Assembly: GCF_026262505.1 (NCBI RefSeq)
Contig: NC_067203.1
Coordinates: forward strand, 26,269,411 to 26,333,410
Length of the DNA: 64,000 nt
Direction of reading: 5' to 3'
DNA from: Trichomonas vaginalis G3
Lineage: Eukaryota; Parabasalia; Trichomonadida; Trichomonadidae
The translations under genes and the position numbers were made by a program. Shown here one piece after another: positions 58,267 to 64,000 of the stretch (positions are counted from its first letter, which is position 1; the number at the start of each line of letters is the position of its first letter). The notes below the pieces were generated by a model. The model was not told where the DNA came from. It ran no database searches and saw nothing but the letters and a program-made list of their open reading frames with translations.

Positions 58267-59221
58267 TCGTCATTTTCAACTTCTTTAGCATATTCGTCAG
58301 GAGTTGTCTTATATTTGTTAGGAACTGTCTTTGAAAGTATACCACCTTGAACTTTGACAAGTTTGAAACGAGGTCTGACAATAGTAGTTTTATCTTCTGC
58401 TTGCAGTGTGTACATTTTGCCATGTTTGCCTAAAACTTCATAATATTCTCTTGTATACTTTCTTCTATTTTTACGAACACGAATGCGAGTACCTGTCGAG
58501 TTCCCATTGTTGTCATAGTCAATAGTATTTTCATATGGGTCGCGTTTAGGTATTTCTATTTTTACTTTGTCACCTTTCTTAAGTTTGAAGCCTGGCATTC
58601 TTTCTTGTTTGTCTCTTTTGACTAAACTATTAAATATATAGTCTTTCTCTAAGTCGGGGTTGTTTTTCATTTCTTCGGGGGAGTGGTTTCCCAAACCTTT
58701 TTGTTTACGGCTATTGTAAATATTTAAAACTTGTCTCATCTTTGCCATGGAGAAGTGTCTATATTTGTCGTCATATGACATTTCATCTACCTCACCACCT
58801 TGTGGTTGATTTAAGTCTCTTAAGATTTTTATACAACTGTCAATGACACCAAGAGCAGAATGGTTTTGGTCGACAATGAAATATTGGTTTACATTTTTTG
58901 AACGCAGATAGTTTTTAATATCGTCTGATTTGAAAGAACTTTCACAGTCAGATGTCAGTTTTGTTGGATGGTATTTGTCAAAAATATTGTCAAAGCAGTT
59001 TTCACATCTAAAATATTTTTGGACTGTAATGGTATGGCTTCACAGTATCTTGTGTTTTGACCGACAAATATTAGCCAGTATGGTGGTCCATCTTCTCTAT
59101 ACCTCGGAATGTTTTCCAAGATATCCATAAACCAAGCATTTGGTGTTGAACTAAAGATTTTTATCATGAGTGCTTTCTTTGTTGCCTTAGAAACATAGGG
59201 GTCCTTGTTTGGATTCGTCAT
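58263..59221 (-). CDS. Maverick rve integrase, one frameshift
   Basis: Reading starts at ATG 59221 (MTNPNKDP). The core begins NAWFMD...YWLIFVGQNTRYCEAIPLQSKN. The frame breaks at a five-A run on the plus strand (58980-58984). Adding one base restores DKYHPTKLTSDCESSF and QNHSALGVID, with 35 residues between the last two acids. The third acid is D rather than the usual E. The remainder (58781-58263) has the KKGDKV...YEVLGKHGKMYTL beta-barrel/chromo-like C-terminus found in Polinton integrases. It would insert the element. The frameshift makes this copy non-functional unless it is a sequence error. Confidence 0.8.
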
Positions 59222-59238
59222 TTTTTACCCTATAAGAA
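59222..59238. promoter_or_regulatory. 17-bp bidirectional promoter (integrase / amphipathic protein)
   Basis: TTTTTACCCTATAAGAA separates two divergent ATGs. The plus-strand gene has the TTTTTA(C) motif; the integrase has TTCTTATAGGGTAAAAA. Confidence 0.6.
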
Positions 59239-59640
59239 ATGGGTTTATTTGGCGCATTAGCAGGAGTTGCATCCAGATTTTTGCCCGCAGTGGGAACAAT
59301 AGCCAGAGGTGCATTTGGAATTGGAAGGAAGATTTTGAGTACATTAGGTATACTTAAAGAGAAAGCACAACCTATTATACAAACTGTACAGAAAGGTTGG
59401 GATGTAGCACGAGATGCAGCAAATCTTATTCCAAATCCTGAAACAAGAGGAAAAGTTCAAGGATGGATGGACAATGTAGGAAGACAAGCAGGAAACTACT
59501 ATAACAAAGCAAATGACTACTATAACCAAGCAGGGCACTACATGGACCAAGGTGAAAGATTCTTTAACAGAGGATATAACCATGCACAACAGTGGGTAAA
59601 CAACAACCAACCGCAACCGCCTCAAACGTGGGGAATGTAA
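59239..59640 (+). CDS. amphipathic virion-like protein (MGLFGA...)
   Basis: 133 codons. It begins MGLFGA, which fits an N-myristoylation signal (G2, A6). Residues 3-55 are a glycine/alanine-rich amphipathic helix region. Residues ~75-120 are Tyr/Asn-rich (NYYNKANDYYNQAGHYMDQG), and the end is Pro/Gln-rich. Same overall plan as the protein at 55868. Adeno-like viruses and Polintons encode small membrane-penetration proteins of this type; homology is not shown. Confidence 0.6.
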   Translation: MGLFGALAGVASRFLPAVGTIARGAFGIGRKILSTLGILKEKAQPIIQTVQKGWDVARDAANLIPNPETRGKVQGWMDNVGRQAGNYYNKANDYYNQAGHYMDQGERFFNRGYNHAQQWVNNNQPQPPQTWGM

Positions 59641-59659
59641 ATTTTTTTACTGAGATGAA
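59641..59659 (+). promoter_or_regulatory. Maverick promoter, copy 1 of a duplicated leader
   Basis: ATTTTTTTACTGAGATGAA before ATG 59660. Nearly identical to 59816-59834. Confidence 0.6.
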
Positions 59660-59815
59660 ATGAACAATACAGCATTGAGACAAATGGGCTCAAGATGGAT
59701 TTGTCGGCTTCCAGCAGTTACACAACCACGTGTTTGTCAAGTTCTTCCTATACCTCAAGAAGTTTTAGACCGACTTAAAAAACCTAAACAACCAGTTGAA
59801 AACAAACCAAACTAA
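59660..59815 (+). CDS. 51-residue protein, unknown
   Basis: MNNTALRQMGSRW... ending in a K/P-rich tail (RLKKPKQPVENKPN). It sits between two genes and has the same TTTTTTACTGAGATGAA leader as the next gene, which is good support for a real short gene. No homology recognised. Confidence 0.55.
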   Translation: MNNTALRQMGSRWICRLPAVTQPRVCQVLPIPQEVLDRLKKPKQPVENKPN

Positions 59816-59834
59816 AATTTTTTACTGAGATGAA
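59816..59834 (+). promoter_or_regulatory. Maverick promoter, copy 2 of a duplicated leader
   Basis: AATTTTTTACTGAGATGAA before ATG 59835. Shares TTTTTTACTGAGATGAA with 59641-59659. Confidence 0.6.
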
Positions 59835-60401
59835 ATGACCGAAGAAGTTGAAACGGTAGATTTGACACCACAAACAAAAAGTTCAGAACCATTGTCAAAA
59901 CCTGTCAAAGAACTTACAGATGAAGAGAAAAATTCAATAATAGAAAGTGCCAGGTCTGGAAATACAAACCCTAACTACAAAGTCACTTTTCATAGAAATG
60001 GAACGGCTAGTATCTCAAAAAAGAAACAGACTCTCACAAATAAAATATTGAAGTCTGAAGGAGCTTTCGAGACAACAGATGGAAAAGTTTACTTCACTGA
60101 CCAACAGTTCATTATAGAACATCTCATTGACTTAGAGTCGAAATATTCTAAACTTTACAACAAACACAAAAAGTTGAAAGGAAAACAAAAACAAATGGCA
60201 TATGATATTTATGAAGATGTTGACGACACAACCATACCTGCAAGTGAGGTAAAGTCAGAGGAACCGAAAAGTGACGAAAAACCGATAGAAGAAGGGAAGC
60301 CAAAAACTGAAGATAAACCAAAACCAAAGGTTAGTCAACCTTCATTAGCTGGTATGGGTTGGCGTCAAAGACTTATGGCAGCCGGTGGTTACGTAAAGTA
60401 A
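59835..60401 (+). CDS. charged Maverick protein, unknown function
   Basis: 188 codons. The N-terminus is acidic and Ser/Thr/Pro-rich. Residues ~45-115 form a more ordered basic segment (YKVTFHRNGTASISKKKQ...FIIEHLIDLESKYSKLYNKHKKLK). Then comes an E/K/P-rich linker, and the conserved-looking end SLAGMGWRQRLMAAGGYVK. Not recognised; position next to the polymerase suggests a virion or DNA-associated protein. Confidence 0.6.
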   Translation: MTEEVETVDLTPQTKSSEPLSKPVKELTDEEKNSIIESARSGNTNPNYKVTFHRNGTASISKKKQTLTNKILKSEGAFETTDGKVYFTDQQFIIEHLIDLESKYSKLYNKHKKLKGKQKQMAYDIYEDVDDTTIPASEVKSEEPKSDEKPIEEGKPKTEDKPKPKVSQPSLAGMGWRQRLMAAGGYVK

Positions 60402-60410
60402 AGAAAAAAA

Positions 60411-60432
60411 ACATTTTTTTATTTTTATAAAA
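60411..60432 (+). promoter_or_regulatory. Maverick promoter before polymerase
   Basis: CATTTTTTTATTTTTATAAA followed by A and the ATG; two overlapping TTTTTA(T) motifs. Confidence 0.5.
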
Positions 60433-62585
60433 ATGCCCCCATATAGAATGGATAGAAAGTCTGCTAGAATAAAAGCAGAGTTAGAAAGATATGGTTGGAA
60501 AGTTTCGAAGAATTTTAAATATAGGAAGGGAAGACCCATAAAAGTCTATGACAAACTGTCTGGTCTTCGCTATGAAATGGACTTGGAAACAGCGCGCGCC
60601 AATTATCCAAACAGACTAGAGAGGTTAGAAGAAGAACGTCTTATGGACATGCCTTTCGATGTTTCTGAACCTCAAGTTGAAGGACACGACGGCTTTGCCA
60701 GATTCTACTGGAAAACGACGAACAATTGCATCCTTTGAGAAGGAAAAAAGGAAAAGGTGAAGACAAACATGCTCCCATGGAAAGAACAAGATATGCATAT
60801 GAAAAGTACCGTGAAGTTAGAAGTCAAATTACATCTGGTCGAACCTTTACAGTAAACTTTGACGAAGGAAAGAACAAAGAAGGCTTCATGGGAGTACTTG
60901 CTGCCATACAAGACGGAAATAAGAAAGGATACAATCTCAGACTAACCGTAACAGATTTGGACGGTCATATATACTATGCACATGGCAATGTCACAACAGC
61001 TGCAATGCTTCTTGACGCTTTCAAGACTACAAAGAGAGAACAAATGGTTGACTCCGACTCAGACATTTTGAATGCAATTGAAGGAATTGCAAGTGTAAAA
61101 TTTGAATGGTACCAACCTAACCCTCAAGCAGTCAGACAACATGCTGGATACTTCCCGTTCATAAATAAGTCTGACATTGACTTGACAAGGTATGGAATTT
61201 ACAATTCAATTGAAACAATTGTCAATGAACCTTGTATTCTTACATGTCTCAGGAACTCTGGTCTTGTTACAGATGAGAAGATGAAGTATCTTGAGTCATG
61301 TGTGAAGACAAGGTACATTCTCAGAGGTCAATTGGCAAAAGTTGCACCGTTGGCAAATGTCAATATCCGAGTCAACATACCTACAGCTAAAGGTTCTTCA
61401 CATGACGACTATGTTGTTGACAAAGACTTACCATGGTTGAAGATTGTAATTGTCCACAACCACTTCATGTTGAACGAAAGTCTTACAAACCCATTGTTCG
61501 GAAAAGGCAAGTGCAACATTGTCAGAGCTGTAAACATTCTTTTCGAGAAAGGTTTGTTGGAACCAATTCCAGATGACAAGCTGACAGAAACTTTTGTACC
61601 AAAAGACGAAACAAACTTTTCATTGTTAGCAAGACCAAAAGTTGTTCCAGACAAAGTTCTAGCACAAAAGAAGTACACAGTTCCAAAAGGAGTTGGATTG
61701 TTCGGATACCAACCTGAACCAGAAGAACTTCCAATGAGGTTGCAAGAACTTCAAGATGCTATAAACAAACTTCCATTGAGACATCCAATTGACGTCAAAT
61801 TGTATTGGAGAGCATCTGAGTTAGGTCAGAAGGTTTTATATGAAACAGGTTGCTTCGACGATGTTTATGAGATAGCAGGCGAAGTTTCTCAGAAGATAAG
61901 AGACTCACTTGAATTTCCACGAACTGGACCCATTGGTTGCGACAAGTTCGACTCAGATGAAAAGATATACTATGTCGACCTTAACGCTGCGTACATGAGG
62001 TTCGTCCAATATATCCCGACTGGAATTCCAAACGAAGACGGTGAGTTCCCAGGAAGGAACTATACAGTTGGAAAAGTCATACAACAACTGTATGATATTA
62101 GGAAAGCTTCAAACCCCAAACTTGCAATGACACTCAAATTGCTTATGAATTCGACATGGGGATATTCCATTAAGAAACCTCAAAAGATGAAGAGTAAACA
62201 CTATGAGAAGGTCGACAACTTTGTTGAAAGGTTCTCCCCTTTTGTTTTGAAATACGAATTTACTCAAGGTCAAGGTGGCTTAGTAACCACAGTAAAACCT
62301 ATTGTCGAACATTGGTCTTACCCTCAGTTCGCAAAGGCAGTCCTTGACAACTACAACAAATTCTTCTCCGAAGTTAAATCCAAAGTGAAGGTTTACTATG
62401 AGAACATCGATGCGCTCATGACGAACGAAGAAGGCTATAACAAACTCATTGAAATGGGAATGGTCGGTGAAAAGATGGGTCAATTCAAATTGGACAAAAT
62501 TTTCACCGAAGTTCATGTCCTCTCCAAGCGTAAGTACTGGGGCATACTTGAAGACGGCACAGAAATAAAACATTGCATGAAATAA
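60433..62585 (+). CDS. family B DNA polymerase, frameshifted and possibly truncated
   Basis: A first frame (60433-60738, from the promoter-linked ATG) and a second (open to 62585, first ATG 60777) overlap and differ by one base near 60723. They are best read as one ~717-residue polymerase. Motif A is YYVDLNAAYMRF, motif B KLLMNSTWGYS, and motif C YYENIDALMTNEE. The usual YxDTDS is thus N-I-D-A, with the first Asp replaced. Motifs A and B are only ~50 residues apart, so no TPR1-like insertion is seen. I found no clear exonuclease DxE motif. The frame stops just after KRKYWGILEDGTEIKHCMK, where the thumb would be expected. Role: protein-primed replication of the element. Confidence 0.8.
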
Positions 62586-62592
62586 AAAATTT

Positions 62593-62700
62593 TTATTCGA
62601 ATTTGAATCGGACAGGTCGAGTTACACCATTCTTGGTCTCAAACTCATATATAACCTGTTTGTCTGTATTTTCGTCGACTATGGCACGAGACACGAACAT
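62593..62700 (-). CDS. 35-residue frame, doubtful
   Basis: MFVSRAIVDENTDKQVIYEF... from ATG 62700 to TAA 62593, opposite the polymerase terminus. Codon use looks protein-like, and it fills the gap between two genes. It has no promoter motif and no recognised homologue; it could be a remnant. Confidence 0.25.
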   Translation of the reverse strand: MFVSRAIVDENTDKQVIYEFETKNGVTRPVRFKFE

Positions 62701-62730
62701 TGACCAAACGGACAAAAAGTGTCATTTCGG

Positions 62731-62994
62731 ATGGTCCCGCAGCCAATCGCATTCGAGCACTTCGAAGAAGCCTTACGTTCCAAGGGAGAGGGTGTCTGGT
62801 GCAAGGCAGAGGTCATGAGACTCTACGAGCAGTACATCCTCAATGCCTGGGAGGACAAATCGTCCTTGGAATGGCAATTCTACCAACTCCTCTGGGACGA
62901 CCTCCTACGCAACTGGGATGACGAAAGAGTCCAATTCAGAGGTCAGGAACTACTTGTCCAAATTATCCTTAATTTAAGCCGCTTACGCAACTAA
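62731..62994 (+). CDS. 87-residue protein, unknown function
   Basis: ATG 62731 lies 7 bases after TCATTTCGG, a good match to the host initiator TCAYTW. The protein is helical and acidic with many Trp (NAWEDKSSLEWQFYQLLWDDLLRNWDDE). Codon use is more GC-rich than in the Maverick genes to the left. An in-frame GTG at 62719 would add four residues. Not recognised. Confidence 0.55.
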   Translation: MVPQPIAFEHFEEALRSKGEGVWCKAEVMRLYEQYILNAWEDKSSLEWQFYQLLWDDLLRNWDDERVQFRGQELLVQIILNLSRLRN

Positions 62995-63043
62995 AAACTT
63001 AAATTTACTCGGGGTTTCCCCCTAAAATAAAATTTTTTTACTC

Positions 63044-63748
63044 TTAGAACCACTCGAGGTTCTCCTTACGGTTGTTGAGCTTGTCACCGTCAATGTGTCT
63101 GACCTTCGTCCTCTTGTTTGGATTTGGAACCCATTGAATTGCGACAAGCTTGCCCATGGAGATTGAACCGTAATTCCGAAGGGTAAGGTTCAAGTGTCCC
63201 AAGTTGTTGAGAACTGGGGTAAGAACCTTGCCGGTCTCCTTGTTGCGGATTTGGTATGGGTAGGGTTGGGAAATTTCGTAAGTGTCATCGGCAACAAGGG
63301 TTGCCCAAACTTCCTCTTCTTCGTGTTTCTCTTCTTCCTCTTCTTCCTCTTCCTCTTCTTCGTGTTTCTCTTCTTCCTCGACAATTCCTTCGGCAATTCT
63401 GTGTTCACGAAGTACGGTGTTGGAGGTTCTGTCCTTTCCGAGTACCTTCCAGATGGCGTCTATCTCTTCGAAGAAACGGTAGATGAGTCTGGCAAGGTCT
63501 CGGTTCTCTCTCGCGTAAATGCGCAAGGTTTCCGTCAAATCGTTCAGGACTTTCTCATTGGAAGCTTGGTTCATGAGGAACTCACCTTTAAGTCCCTTCA
63601 TCTCTTCCATAAGACTACTTTGGAGAGTCTTAACGGTGTTTGTCAGATGAGCTTTCAAATTCAAAATTTGAATTTGAACTGGGCGCTTGTCTGGCAACAT
63701 TGAAAGGACATCTTCCATTGTGTTCGGCTTCGGTGCTTGTTCGGACAT
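63044..63748 (-). CDS. coiled-coil protein with NUMOD4/HNH-like C-terminus
   Basis: 234 codons from ATG 63748. Residues ~25-110 are helical, probably coiled coil. Residues ~122-147 are an almost pure glutamate run interrupted by KH pairs. The C-terminal ~80 residues match the NUMOD4 + HNH pattern: YPYQIRNKETGKVLTP, GHLNLTLRNYG, WVPNPNKRTKVRHIDGDKLNNRKENLEW (H-I-D-G...NN...EN). It may be a homing-type endonuclease or a DNA-binding protein derived from one. TTCATTTTTTCG before the ATG fits the host initiator. It ends with little sequence after the HNH core. Confidence 0.7.
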   Translation of the reverse strand: MSEQAPKPNTMEDVLSMLPDKRPVQIQILNLKAHLTNTVKTLQSSLMEEMKGLKGEFLMNQASNEKVLNDLTETLRIYARENRDLARLIYRFFEEIDAIWKVLGKDRTSNTVLREHRIAEGIVEEEEKHEEEEEEEEEEEKHEEEEVWATLVADDTYEISQPYPYQIRNKETGKVLTPVLNNLGHLNLTLRNYGSISMGKLVAIQWVPNPNKRTKVRHIDGDKLNNRKENLEWF

Positions 63749-63780
63749 CGAAAAAATGAAGTGGTTTGAGAATGACGGTT

Positions 63781-64000
63781 TTACTTCAAAAAGCTTGTTA
63801 TGACGGTTAAGTCATACAACAAGTTTAAAATAATATCTTGTTCTTCTTCTGAACGTTTGTTGTCTCTTCCGATAAAAGTTTCGAACATGAGAACCAAAAA
63901 ACGTTTTTTGAGATTGCGGAAGAGTTCAGGCAAACGTTCATATTCTGGATATGTTGGGAGCAGTTCAAAACATCTGAGCTGACTTTCGGACAAAATTGGG
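63781..64000 (-). CDS. partial frame at window edge, unknown
   Basis: Open from the window edge (no ATG inside the first codons; TTG at 63993) to TGA-side stop at 63781. Helical, Leu/Phe-rich (LPTYPEYERLPELFRNLKKRFLVLMFETF). The N-terminus lies outside the window. Same strand as and upstream of the HNH-like gene, with a 32-bp gap. Confidence 0.4.
   Translation of the reverse strand, partial: PILSESQLRCFELLPTYPEYERLPELFRNLKKRFLVLMFETFIGRDNKRSEEEQDIILNLLYDLTVITSFLK

Larger units (their letters stand above)
54220..64000. mobile_element. Maverick/Polinton-like element, left part (right end outside window)
   Basis: It interrupts the third S spacer after CTATATT. An rve integrase, a family B DNA polymerase and several small virion-type genes, compact and on both strands, identify a Maverick/Polinton. 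Added cargo is a D12 adenine methylase, a phage-like fibre and an HNH protein. ATPase, protease and major capsid genes are not visible, and no right terminus is in the window. The stretch from ~62.6 kb may belong to another insertion, since base composition and promoter type change there. Confidence 0.75.

Noticed and set aside
63194-63703. 169-codon plus-strand ORF opposite the HNH-like gene
   Set aside because: Shadow frame whose FLFFLFL composition mirrors the poly-Glu run on the other strand.

Overview
The window looks like a repeat-dominated chromosome segment of a parabasalid protist, most likely Trichomonas vaginalis or a close relative. The basis is very AT-rich intergenic DNA, intronless genes, parabasalid-style gene families (PPDK-like protein, GT61-like glycosyltransferase), a Maverick/Polinton-type element, and host start sites of the form TCAYTW just upstream of some ATGs. 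The species is an inference; no single marker here proves it.

Layout. (1) 1-12.5 kb is a huge 21-bp minisatellite, open in five of six frames. (2) 12.5-14.1 kb is an intact pogo/CENP-B-like DDE transposase on the minus strand. (3) 14.3-22.8 kb is a small gene island bounded by 167-bp near-perfect inverted repeats. It holds a PPDK homologue that has lost its catalytic residues and carries a frameshift, a coiled-coil protein, and a GT61/DUF563-type glycosyltransferase. (4) 22.9-54.2 kb is a tandem array of a ~10.4-kb unit, two full copies and a truncated third. Each unit is a ~6.7-kb giant palindrome (P) plus a ~3.7-kb spacer (S). Each P carries two divergent copies of an integrase-type (rve, DDE) gene and a ~121-bp VNTR in each arm. 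Each S carries arrays of four alternating stem-loop modules, one array inside a TA-flanked MITE. The second S is interrupted by a 1.6-kb transposon with an 8-bp target duplication, and the third is interrupted by the Maverick. (5) 54.2-64 kb is the left part of a Maverick/Polinton-like element. It carries a D12-class DNA adenine methylase, a phage-type fibre protein, an rve integrase, a family B DNA polymerase, small virion-like proteins, a two-frame jelly-roll/penton candidate and an HNH (NUMOD4-like) protein.

The Maverick genes from 54.5 to 60.5 kb share a short TTTTTA-type motif 10-20 nt before the ATG. Two divergent pairs share 17-18-bp intergenic promoters. Three of its core genes (penton candidate, integrase, polymerase) are each broken by a single-base frameshift, and the polymerase also seems to lack its C-terminal thumb. 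This copy is therefore either decaying or affected by sequence errors. ATPase, protease and major capsid genes are not seen and would lie beyond the right edge.

The most unusual structures are the palindromic paired-integrase element and its tandem amplification, the cyclic four-hairpin arrays, the Maverick-borne Dam-type methylase with a histidine-rich phage-like fibre, and the degenerate PPDK.
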